Below, piece by piece: positions 10,212-19,948 of a stretch of 64,000 bases of DNA. The notes beneath the pieces are model-generated. The model had not been told where the DNA came from, searched no databases, and worked only from the letters and a program-made list of their open reading frames with translations. Position numbers and translations under genes: made by a program. Source of the stretch: Gnetum montanum (Eukaryota; Streptophyta; Gnetopsida; Gnetales; Gnetaceae). The DNA lies in the NCBI GenBank assembly GCA_015680685.1, contig MNCI01002855.1, positions 59,567 through 123,566 of the forward strand, given 5' to 3'. The stretch's first letter is position 1. Each line of letters opens with the position of its first letter.

Positions 10212-10369
10212 GTTCCATCCATTTTTGTAGATGTAGAACATCATTTGTGTTGTGTCTTCATTTTGTTGTCATTCCACACTGTGGCATAATCCCGTTTCTT
10301 CCCATCTAATAATCCCATACCTATCCACTGTGTAATCACTGTAACTCGAGGATGAGTTTTCATTCAGCC

Positions 10370-10378
10370 GTGGGGGTA
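10370..10378 (+). other. Polypurine-like tract of element 1
   Basis: GTGGGGGTA lies immediately before the 3' LTR, where plus-strand priming is expected. The conserved context 'gatgagttttcattcag' precedes it in elements 1, 2, 4 and 5. It is short and impure for a PPT, but its position is fixed. Confidence 0.7.
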
Positions 10379-11242
10379 TGATGAGTCATCATTTGGGGCG
10401 ACTGTGATATCGTGTACACGATATCGTAGCCCATGTCACGTACGCGATATCACAGCCCATGTCGCGATATCGCAGCCCATGTCACGATATCGCAACCCGT
10501 TGCCAATTCTATAAATAAGAGGTGGATCCCCTTTGTTTGGGAGTTAGTTCTTAGTTCCCTATCCAAACTCTTGCAGTTTTTCCTTCTTAGAGTTACAATT
10601 ATTTCTCAGTGTATGCCCACAGTGTGGTGAATGTAATTGTACGACATCCTTTATTCGAGTGTGACGTACTTGGACACACACATGATCGAAAATAAAGATC
10701 AAGATTACTTCATCATTGCAGCATTCACTTAGCTTAATCATTTAATTAATTGTTATTTACTATTTTCATAGTTAATACCTCTCACCCTTAAACTCCTGTT
10801 AAACACGAAATGAGTACGACTTGATTACGAGCATTTAAGTGTGACTACTTGGTAACCCAGTAGCGTACCTAGGATCTGCGCTTGGTAATCTTAGTGGTAG
10901 TCATGCACGAAGTCCAAGATGTGTACGGATAATGAAGGAATGGATGCTCATCGCATTTAGGCTAGATTAGATTCTCTCTTACCATTTCCTCCTAGCTTAG
11001 TTAATCTTATTTTCCATTGCCTTCAGAAGTAGCGTTAGAGTAGAAACCACATCATACGCCTCACTTTGGACTAAACCATACGTGACAAAGATAATACTAG
11101 TCCAGGTGGGAAGACAGTGAACTACGACCTAAGGCTAACTATCTAGGTGCCACAACTAGTCCGTCTGCGAAGTTCGACCGGATCACACATGCAAACACTC
11201 GTATTCATATGGTTGAGTGTAGGGGTATCTCGCCACTCTTCA
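10379..11242 (+). repeat. Element 1 3' LTR (family A)
   Basis: 864 bp, partner of 2677-3508. It ends CTCTTCA (one mismatch from CTCATCA) just before the target duplication. Its U3 carries more GATATCGC units than the 5' copy (about 10405-10500), which accounts for most of the length difference. TATAAATA is at 10510-10517. Most differences from the 5' LTR are transitions, which points to an old insertion. Confidence 0.93.
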
Positions 11243-11399
11243 ATAACTATCTATTCAAGTTCCAAACCAAGTTCCTACCTTTGCAAGTGACACCACATTG
11301 TATTATCTTGGATCTACCACAATGAGACCAACCACAATTACATGAAAACATCATCACTTTTCAAAAAAATCTATGAAGCATATATTAGATTTGTGTTTT

Positions 11400-11497
11400 A
11401 ATTAATTAAGTAATTTTAAGTGTTTTCTTTAGGAATCTTAGCCATTAGTTAGAGGGATGCCTTCAAGCATGGGTCACATGTCTTTCTAGTCACATGA
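11400..11497 (-). repeat. Fragment of a related element's spacer
   Basis: The text around 11450-11490 ('ccttcaagcatgggt', 'catgtctttctag') matches the minus-strand spacer of element 4 near 44107-44140. It is a leftover of another member of the lineage, and the SINE at 11507 inserted next to it. Confidence 0.45.
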
Positions 11498-11681
11498 TAA
11501 GACTAGTTGAAAAGAAGAACAATGAGGTGTTAGCCTAGTGGTGAGACTCTTGATTTAAAGGCTCCAAGCCATGGGTTTGATTCTAGTTAGCAATGCTAAG
11601 TTATGAGGTTTTAATTCAACTATATATCTTAGGGTGTATCTATATTACAATTATTTTTTGGGTTTCAACACCTAAGACTAG
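11498..11681 (+). mobile_element. tRNA-derived SINE copy 2 with 9-bp target duplication
   Basis: Body 11507-11672. A box TAGCCTAGTGG at 11531-11541, B-box-like GTTTGATTC at 11575-11583, tail ending GGTTTCAACACC. Perfect direct repeats TAAGACTAG flank it at 11498-11506 and 11673-11681. The head is nearly identical to SINE copy 1, and the tails are alignable (both run through a T-rich stretch into GGGTTYYAACACC). Confidence 0.82.
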
Positions 11682-12089
11682 TCTAGGAGACCTTGAGATT
11701 CTTGGAAGTAGCCTACCTTTAGAGATAAGTTGCATATCTTTCTAGTGGTACCCCAAGAATGAGTTTTTGTATGTTAATTAATTAATTAATATTTTTTATC
11801 CTTACTAAAGGACTTTAAAGTTTGGGTTCCAGTATTTTGTTGTCTTTCCAGTGATAGAGATGATGTTAAAAGTTAATGCTATTTATTAGTTTATAGCTTA
11901 CACTCATAATCTTTCTCATCTTCATTGGATAAGTACTTTTAAAAAAGTGATGATGGAAAGGCATACAAAAGGATGGCTTCATGAGTAAGTTATATAGCTT
12001 AATGGATTCTTTATTCTAATCCTAACCAAGTTTACAAATTGGTAAAACAAGCAGTATTTTAAAAACTTTAAGAAAATGTAAAAGTTAAA

Positions 12090-12315
12090 AAGCATTATTA
12101 TTTGAATAGGATCAAGGAGGCCTTAGTTCAAAGAAAAACTATCTATATGCTACTATTCCTTGTCATTTACAATGTACAATTGGGATCTCATTATTTGAGA
12201 ATTGAAATAAGCATATGGTTGAAAACTTCTCATGAAGGACAAATACGCAAACTATGCAATACAAATAGCATTGAAGAGGAATACCACATTTTTTTTTGCA
12301 ATGTCTTGCATTAGA
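12090..12315 (+). pseudogene. LINE remnant (zf-RVT-like end of a reverse transcriptase ORF)
   Basis: The + frame from about 12102 reads L-G-S-H-Y-L-R-I-E, then a W, then K-L-C and IEEEYHIFFCNV. This is the order of the zinc-binding zf-RVT segment at the C-terminus of plant non-LTR reverse transcriptases (L-x2-H-x-L-x-I-E ... C-x-L-C ... E-x-E-x-H-x4-C). Only about 70 codons remain and no RT catalytic motif is visible upstream. The match is by motif memory. Confidence 0.42.
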
Positions 12316-12383
12316 GCACATTACATATAGAGGAATACCACTTTTTTTTTGCAATGTCTTGCATTAGAGCACATTACATATAG
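12276..12383. repeat. 54-bp tandem duplication
   Basis: Two consecutive copies (about 12276-12329 and 12330-12383) of a unit starting GAGGAATACCAC, with a T-rich core and ending ATTACATATA. The copies differ only slightly, mainly in the T run. The duplication overlaps the end of the LINE remnant. Confidence 0.85.
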
Positions 12384-12404
12384 ATGGGATATTACAGATG
12401 CAAA

Positions 12405-12560
12405 CTTGGTTGATTTATTCTAGATGTTACTAAGAATCCTTGGTAATTTTCTTAATAATATTTTCAAAACTCATGGCATGTATACTTCTATTGTCCCAAT
12501 AGATCCACAAGGGTTACAAAGGTAATAAAATTTCAGTTTCATTTCCGTTTTCATTGATTA
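12405..12560. repeat. Diverged copy of the intron-2 repeat
   Basis: The order 'cttggttgatttattctag', 'ttttcaaaactcat', 'aataaaatttca' is the same as in the two copies inside intron 2 of the downstream gene (13652-14025). It is a small unclassified AT-rich repeat, possibly a degenerate miniature element. Confidence 0.5.
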
Positions 12561-12821
12561 ATTTTCCATTCTCAACATGTTAAATATCAATATAAAAAAA
12601 AATCAAAGCATAACAAATGAGATACATTAATTTAAACACGTCATAATGACATGATTTGGTTATTTTACTATGCATTCATCATTGTTAGCCGTGGCCGTAT
12701 ATTTTTCTTCTTCTTTAAATTTCATATGAGTGATATTACAATACATATGGTCCAGGGAGAAGTATGTTTAATTTCACATAATTTGGAGCAAAACATAAAA
12801 TTTTAAAAAGTAGCATCCTGG

Positions 12822-12827
12822 TTTATT
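12822..12827 (-). terminator. Candidate poly(A) signal of the LURP-one-related gene
   Basis: TTTATT on the + strand reads AATAAA on the gene's strand, 36 bases past the stop codon. The position suits a near-upstream element, but plant signals are loose, so it is only a candidate. Confidence 0.45.
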
Positions 12828-12863
12828 TGCAGAATCAAATGATTAAGAGACATGATCACAACG

Positions 12864-14711
12864 CTAATTGCTTACAACGCCTACAACGCCTGGGTCAGCC
12901 ATTGATTGGCTTCTCTGCGATTTATCTGGTACAAGATCCTTGTATACTTCATATACGATAAAACCTATGGATGATATGAAAGCATAGTCTACATTTTTGT
13001 CTTGTACGCGGATGGTCATTGCATCTATTTTGTCTTCCGAGTCATTTTGCAATATCATCTGTCAGTGATGCCCAAAATAAGAATTATTAATATACCCTGT
13101 TACTAGCAAAATCAAATAAAAAATGTTGTGTGTATGCCAGTCAGATTCATTGGGCAGAAGAAAGAAATCGCTGAAATTGAAATATATTAAATACATGTCC
13201 CGGTAAAATTTATATTCCAGATTAATAAAACACTTAAGATTGCATACATAACGTATATATTATAATATAAATACACACACAATTACACACTGGTGACCAA
13301 AAGATCAGGAAAGTCATGCAGCAGAGAAGAGAAAGAACGATGCGAAAGAAGGCATCAGTTGCTACTCATTACGAATACCAATTAAAATTTTATTAACTAA
13401 CATTATAATGTATAAAATAAAAATCCAATGAATGAAGTCAAAAACAGAGATCCAGGTTGTGTAATTTAACATACGGCCGTTTTCAAAAGGGTAAATTAGA
13501 AGGTGAAGACCAAAGATGGGTGTGTAATCACCTTACATGTAAACAAAATATGGGTAGATGGAGTAGCAGTAGACTAATTTGTCAGCCTGGAAAAAGCTTT
13601 GATTTAATAGTTGATCATATTAAACATAGATAAGATAGTATGGTTCTAACTTTGGTTGATTTGTTCTAGATATTAAAAAAACCAAGTAATTTTTAAAATG
13701 ATGTTTTCAAAACTCATAACGTATATTTTAAAAGAGGGTATACAAACCAATAAAATTTCAAAATCAATGTCAGCAATATTTAAAACTAATAATAATAATA
13801 AATTGGCAAATTAACAAAAATGGTTCGAAAATTTTGGTTAATTTGTTCCATGTGTTAAAAAAACACCCGTAATTTTTGCAATGATATTAACCATGTATAT
13901 TTTTACTGTTCAGTCCATTAGATAAAAAGACAAAAGAGGAAATGCAAACACAATAAAATTTTAATTTCAATAATATTTAAAATTAAAAATAATAATGAAC
14001 TGGAAAACAAACAAAAATGGTTGGGAACGAACCTCTGCAAAGATTTTTTGATTGGAAGTGAACTGTAAGATACCCAAATGGTTCAAACAAGCAACTCTAA
14101 CTTGGGGTTGCGCTGAATTTGAATTATCAGGATGGCTTCCGCCCACAAATACATCAATAATTGGCCTCTTATGCTTGGATGCTGAGGCTTCAAATGACAC
14201 ATCATTTGATGATGATTTCTTTTCTTCCCCTTTGATCCCCAGCCATGAGTCCTCCCCAAATGCCTGAAAATTTTTATTTATTAATTAAGAGGCAAAACTT
14301 AGCCACCCAAGACACAGACAAAAAGTAGAAAGGATCTTTCGAGCTTCAATGTTGATCCTGTCAAGCAAGTTCTGGGAAGGATTTGATAGATGAGCAGAAT
14401 TAAGAAAGCTTAATTTCTTTTGAGTGTATCTGTGCCAAGCTTAAACTCAGATAATTAAGTCAACAGAAAGCAAAAAGATTTGTATTAATACCAGTACATA
14501 CCTCTTTCCGTTTGACAGTAAAGATAGGTTTTTTTGACATATCACTGATTATGGTTCTGCGATGAAAGGTGGAAGTGCTTGAAATATCAAGAAGAAAGTT
14601 ATTGGTGGCATTGTCAATGACACTGAATCCTCCGCCTCTTTTCTTCAACAATGTTATGACAGTGGATGTTGGGCTACAGAAACCCTCTCCTGGAACTACA
14701 AGCTCTGCCAT
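12864..14711 (-). CDS. LURP-one-related (LOR / tubby-C-terminal-like) protein, three exons, apparently intact
   Basis: Exon 1 is 14502-14711 (70 codons), exon 2 is 14033-14263 (77 codons) and exon 3 is 12864-13058 (64 codons plus TAG). All junctions are phase 0. Donors read GAG|GTATGT and GAG|GTTCGT, and acceptors CAG|GCA and CAG|ATG. The ATG at 14711 has A at -3 and G at +4, and an in-frame TAG lies three codons upstream, which fixes the start. The 211-residue product has the LOR layout: FCSPTSTVITLLKKR near residue 11, SKKPIFTVKRKE ending exon 1, a DVFVGG strand in exon 2, and NVDYAFISSIGFIVYEVYKD near the C-terminus, where the family has its hydrophobic central helix. Length is normal for the family. 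LOR proteins fold like tubby/phospholipid scramblase domains; some Arabidopsis members act in defence. The exact role of this one is unknown. Confidence 0.88.
13652..14025. repeat. Two tandem AT-rich repeats in intron 2
   Basis: Two diverged copies of a roughly 180-195 bp unit (starting about 13652 and 13834) each run from 'ttggtt(g/a)atttgtt' through 'gtaattttt' and 'aataaaattt' to 'acaaaaatggtt'. They fill about 370 bases of the gene's 974-base second intron and stop just before the exon 2 donor. A third diverged copy lies downstream of the gene at 12405-12560. Confidence 0.65.
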
Positions 14712-16617
14712 TCTATTCTAATGGATTGATTGTCTTCTTGTTATTCTTCTCTCGATTCCTCTTGTTGTAGAGGCGTGGCTATTGTTCAGAAGTACTTCAC
14801 CATAAGCTTTGCTTCAAGGTTGTAACGATGATTTACTTTCAGTGGTGAAATTCGAATATTCTGTGCAGTTGGTCCCTTCAATAATGGCAAGACTTTTTTT
14901 GTTGGTTGAACACAGAAGGAGAAATGTGGACACAATTGCTGAAAAAGAGGTTAAACTTTTCATGAAAGAATAGAATAATGGATAATAACACAGAAAGAAA
15001 GAGAGATACGATGGAGACCTGGAAATCAAAGCCACCACGCAGAAACCTGAGCGTGATTGCTATGAGGGTTCTACCACTACTGCTACTGGATACTGAATCG
15101 CAGGCGCCATCAATGGCACACTTTTTGGATAAGATTTTGAATACCTTGGACGATGGGAATTAAAAGTTTAGCCCGGCTCACTCCTTGTGAGCCAGAGAAG
15201 TCTCATTGAAAATTTTTCTGCAGCAAAAGAAGGGTATTTTAAACAACTATCCATCATTGATCAATGGCATCATTTTTTTTTTGTAATTGATTATGATATT
15301 CGAAGAGTTATAATAAAGGATCATTAAAGAATCATCGTTTGGAGGGTTTAGAAGGGCATCCAAGTGCACCTTACCATCACTTCAAATGACAATTCTTACA
15401 AAGGGCAATAATAATAATAAATATCTATCAATGTAACGTTGTGTTAATATATATAACAATAAAAATTTAGTGCATAGTGCTAACTATGTTGTAGATAAAA
15501 GCTAGGGTATGGTGCTAGTGCAAAGGATAGTATTGATGTGTGTAGATGATTTTGTTCATGTATTTTGGCAATATCCTTTTCCTCTTGGCACACTTGCAGC
15601 TAACCATGCAAAGTTATTCTAAATTGTTAACTATCTTGAGATGATGTTTTTTTTTTGCCTATTACTTTCATGAATTTTAAATTTCTTAGGAATGTTATCA
15701 AGCTTATTGTTCTCTTTCATATTTGGAAGCACACATGCAATATCATTTTTTAGAAAATAGAATATTCTAATATATATCATCTAACTATTGTGGAAAATCG
15801 CAAATCTTTCACTTTGTCCATTTCCAAATTATATCTCAAGCTCCAAAGGTTTAGTTAGAGATTAATCACTCGATTCATCTTTTGTAGCCTCAGTTCAGAT
15901 TTATAAGCGACATAGGCTCTAATGCAAGAAACCTTATTTAGCACAATTCTCTACAAGGGAGCTCTTCTTTTTAATTCCAACTATCATCTTCTTCATTTGA
16001 TTTTTTCTTCATTTTACTTGTACTATTAATTACATTCTTTGGTGAGAAGTGAATTTTTGAAAAGGTGCTTCTTTCTTTTATTATTGGCCTACTTGTAAGG
16101 ATGAATTCCCAAGTAGGCATTCTAAATTCGTTGAGTCTTTCCTTTTGTGTTATTTCAATCTATTCTATCAAATGCTACTTGTGTTTTTTTACCCTTTCTA
16201 TCTGATTTGTCAAATGCCACATATGTATTTGTTGCTCTATATTGAATAATAAAACTTCTTTTCGAGGTTCGACACCCCCCATAATAATAGTAATAGTTTT
16301 CAACATTTATTATCGATTTAATTATTGGTTTTACCATAAATTTTATGAGGGGTACTTTTGACATAATAATTGTCAAAACCTAAGAATTTGTAAGGTTTAG
16401 TTATTTAATTTATTGCATATGATTACTTATTTTAATACTATTAGATGTGTTTCAATAAAATAGCTCTGATATTCTTGGTTAAATCATAAGATTACGTTAT
16501 TATCAAAATTGTTGTTGTTGTTGTTGTTACTAGTTTCCTACATAAGTGAATGTAATCCACTTACTAGGATGTTTTGTTAAAGTTCTATATCCTTATTATA
16601 CTATTGTTGAAGTGCAG
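14712..16617. other. Intergenic region upstream of the LURP-one-related gene
   Basis: No convincing gene, RNA or transposon was found. The 5' part (14712-15200, minus strand) should hold the gene's promoter and leader, but I see no clear TATA box. A perfect 7-bp stem hairpin (GGCTCAC/GTGAGCC) lies at 15175-15193. A (GTT)n microsatellite is at 16511-16528. Several 60-75-codon ORFs show no family features. Confidence 0.5.
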
Positions 16618-17436
16618 TGATGAGTAGTGAGCAATCCTTATGCCCAACCATATGAATCACTAGCATTCACTAAGTGATCTGGTCAAATTTCGTAGACTTT
16701 AGCTCTCTAAGTGCACTAGGTCTAGGTAGCAAATCTAATGGATGTGATCGTTATCTTCTCAGTTTCACTTGTGAAGTGCAAAAGTATGGTTAAGTGACTG
16801 AGGCATATGATTTTTATCATTTTATGCTTTTCATGTAATTCGCCTAAGTGCTGAAAATTAAGTAATTAAATGTTTAATTAATCTAATGACTAACTAATGC
16901 TTAACTGATCCTAACATAAGCATCCGTTCCCATCTATTGTACACATCCTAAACATATTACAATGCTACTGGGTTACCAAGCGTTAAGCACTACTGGGATT
17001 ACCAAGCGTTAATCATATGCTTGAGATGGTCATACTTATGTGTATTAATTATTTAAAGTTAATTAATTAATTGAATACATTAAAGTAAATTTCATGAATA
17101 ATAAGTGCATTAAGTAAACATTAAACTAAAGCTAAGTGCTGCAAGGTTTATGAAGAAAGCTCATCTTTATTGTTGATCACACTAAGGTGCTAAAATACAT
17201 CAATGCTCAAATAAAGATCCGTACACTTCTTACTACGGGCACTTAGAAAATATTCTAACTCTCGAAAGAACAAATTACAAGAGCTTCACTATGCTACTAA
17301 TGAATGAAGGTCATAAATGTAGTAGATGCACGACCATTTATAGGCAAGATAGGATGCTACGTCAACAAGTACTCGTGGACATAGCAAATCCTACATCAAT
17401 GAGATCCCATCAACATAGCCGACGCACAACTCATCA
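16618..17436 (-). repeat. Element 4 3' LTR (family C)
   Basis: 819 bp; on the minus strand it starts TGATGAGT (17436) and ends ACTCATCA-type at 16618. U3 has TTGTTGAC-type motifs (CTACGTCAACAA on the + strand, 17358-17369) instead of the GATATC array of family A, then CCTATAAATGG. U5 carries the repeated CTTGGTAATCCCAGTAGTG-type motif near 16965-17005. Confidence 0.88.
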
Positions 17437-17690
17437 TACCCCCATGACCAAATGAAAACTTATCCTTGAGTAAACAAAAAGAAGAATAAGTTCTTTACAA
17501 AATTTTAGGAAGGTATGGAATTATTGATAGACATATTGACGCAAACAAACAAAAACACATAGACACTAAGTACCCAAATGTATAGATCAACAAATTTTTA
17601 CAAAATTTGGTGTTCATGATCACAAAATTGAACACCATGACAAAAATTGATAGCACAACTTCTTTGGTAGCTTGAAGACAGGGAGAGAAA

Positions 17691-18860
17691 TCATACGGTC
17701 CTAGGTGGTGGAGGTTCCTAAGATGCTGAAGGACCTTCTCCTACCTTTGATGCATGCTACTATTGTGGTTGAGGCTATGGTTGTGGTTGTTCAGTTGTAG
17801 CTACGATTACTAGTGGAAGATAGAAAGCATCCACCAATGCTTTCATCTACTCCCCCTTACTCTAGGAATCATACATGATCTACCCAACATCACCAATGTG
17901 GGCCAGTATGGGAATATCCCATATTCAAAGCATTATAGAGAACAACTCCTTCGCATTAATAAACTAGGCTGTGAATTGCTTTTGTTCAACATCATACACC
18001 TTGGTAGCATTACGCAGCTCCTGGTAGTCATTCATCCTTTAGGCCAAGTTCTTAGCTACCAATCTCTGATTAGTGAAGTGCTACCTAAGAACATTGAATT
18101 TAGCATTTGTCATTTCAAGTTTCTGCTTTGTCTCCTTATGATGCTTGAGCTTGGGCTCGTACAATAGGTATGAGCTAGCCACTTGCTTCTCCAAATCTAA
18201 CCTCAACCTTCCAGCAATCAACACTGCCAAGTTTGCATAGTGAAGGTTAGCAAGATCCATGTATTCAGTCATTTCTTCAATTTGCAACTCCTTAAGGTGG
18301 ATTTTAGCTTTGTTGTACGTGTTTAGCCCATCAAAAATAGGCTACCACATGTCACCTCCTTGTTGGAGTTGCTAGAGGATCTCATTTACCTTCACCTTAA
18401 CCAGTTTGATTTCCTTCTCATTGATCTCTTTTTGTAAGTCGACTTGTTCCTTGTAATGGTTTTTGATCCTTTTGAATTTAAGGGCCTTGTTCTTCCAAGT
18501 GGCAATTTCAATTACAAACTTCTGGCGAAAGGCACAGACCACCTCCATCTAGAGATTATGGTTCTCTACTACTAACCTCCTCAAGTCCATTATTGCCTTG
18601 GCAAGCTGCTCTTGTTGTTATCTCATATATTCAACCATTTGCTCCTTTTGGAGCTCAACAATATGCAGGCAATGATTGTCCTTGTTTAGATTTGCATTCT
18701 CCCAAAAAACCTCTAATAAGTCCTTCTAAATGTTGTAGATGATGACATCAATTAAGGACTAGTCAAAGATTGTCGACTCCTTTACATGCTTAGCCTCTTG
18801 AAGGTTGGACTGAAGCTGCTAAACAACTTCATCCCTAGTTACTACTTGGTTGAGAAAAAT
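17691..18860 (-). pseudogene. Element 4 ORF3, C-terminal coiled-coil part
   Basis: On the minus strand from 18860 the frame reads IFLNQVVTRDE and continues as about 390 codons of Glu/Lys/Leu-rich helical sequence to a TGA at 17691-17693, ending EPPPPRTV. It contains TEYMDLANLHYANLAVL, matching the same position in elements 1, 3 and 5. Several internal stops are present. Its N-terminal half lies about 22 kb away at 41196-42867, separated by element 3. Confidence 0.82.
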
Positions 18861-18862
18861 GG

Positions 18863-19792
18863 TGATGAACATCAAAGAGTCACATCGATGGGCCCTCATT
18901 GACGAGGCCCCATTTACTTGGTGTGCGCTATTGACAGGGCCACGTCGACGTAGCATTTCCTACATTGATGGGGTCCCATCAACGTAGCCATAGGGCAAAA
19001 AATATAAATACAAGCTCACCAACCACATTTATGGCATAGAATTCTTGTCATAGTAGCAGAGCTCTTGCAGTTTGTTTATTTGAGAGTTAAAATATTTCTC
19101 TAAGTGCTCACAATAGGAGTCAGAAAATGTACAGATCTTTATTCAAACATTTTTGTACTTGAACATACCAGTGTGAACAACAATAAAGACAAGATTCTTG
19201 ATCAAACCTTGCAGCACTTAGATTAGATTAATGATTTATTTATGCATTCATTATTTTCATTAATTATGACATTAATTAAGATAAATTAGGTTTTGAGTGA
19301 TCTATCAATTAATTAAGCTAAATAGATTAAGTACATAAGTACAACCACTTTGAGCATAAACATGTGTTTGCTTGGTAAACCCAGCAATGTTATTACTTGG
19401 TTCATCCAATAGCGTAATGCTTGGTAATCCCAGTAGGAGGTACATGGGTTTAGGATGTGTACGACAAGTGGGACCAGATGCTTATGTTAGGACTAGTTAG
19501 ACATTAGTTAATTAATTAGATCTTATTAGTATTAAGTCATCTTATCTTTATATTTCAACATCACAAATCCTAAAAACATAAAATCATAAAAATCGTATAG
19601 CTCGATTACACTTAACCATATCATGTACATCATAAGTGTAATTGGGAAGACAACAAACGACCTTAAGGTAAGGTTCACTACCTAGACGACTAGTGTATCA
19701 GAGAACATAGAGTCCTTGGAATTCAACAGGATCCTGCGTGAACGCTTTGTGATTCATATGATTGAGCGCAGGGTAACCTTTGCTACTCATCA
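18863..19792 (+). repeat. Element 3 5' LTR (family C)
   Basis: Runs from TGATGA to ACTCATCA, 930 bp. U3 has short GTCGACGTAG and CATCAACGTAG motifs (18945-18990) before TATAAATA at 19003-19010. U5 has three spaced copies of the CTTGGTAATCCCAGTAG-type motif (19365-19440). It is longer than the 3' LTR because the latter lost its U3. Confidence 0.85.
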
Positions 19793-19793
19793 T

Positions 19794-19811
19794 TGGCGCC
19801 ATTGCCAAGGA
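19794..19811 (+). other. Element 3 primer binding site
   Basis: TGGCGCCATTGCCAAGGA begins two bases after the LTR. It is the tRNA-Asp-type site with three apparent transition changes. Confidence 0.82.
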
Positions 19812-19948
19812 CTTGGTTTGTTTACAAAATGCGCTATTTAAATTTAGTAAATATCATTAATATCATTGTATGAACCCCAAGGTCCATATCATTCTCACTA
19901 TACATAGAATTATAAAAAGCACACTAACGTTTTATGTCATATTGCAAG

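Larger units (their letters stand above)
2672..11247 (+). mobile_element. Element 1: complete pol-less Ty3/gypsy retrotransposon
   Basis: Two LTRs (2677-3508 and 10379-11242) begin TGATGAG and end in CTCATCA or its mutated form CTCTTCA. They are bordered by a perfect 5-bp target duplication, ATAAC, at 2672-2676 and 11243-11247, so both ends are original. The order inside is PBS, gag, spacer, ORF3, PPT-like tract. Protease, reverse transcriptase, RNase H and integrase are all absent: the gag end at 5509 runs straight into the spacer that follows pol in elements 2 and 3. Mobilisation would have needed enzymes from a relative. Both reading frames are now dead. Confidence 0.93.

Noticed and set aside
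14978-15163. 61-codon + strand ORF upstream of the LURP-one-related gene
   Set aside because: No family features. It overlaps the likely promoter/leader of the minus-strand gene and has no codon or motif support.
16255-16290. SINE tail (GAGGTTCGACACCCCCC)
   Set aside because: It resembles the 3' end of SINE copy 1, but there is no head with A and B boxes nearby and no duplication, so the match is too short.
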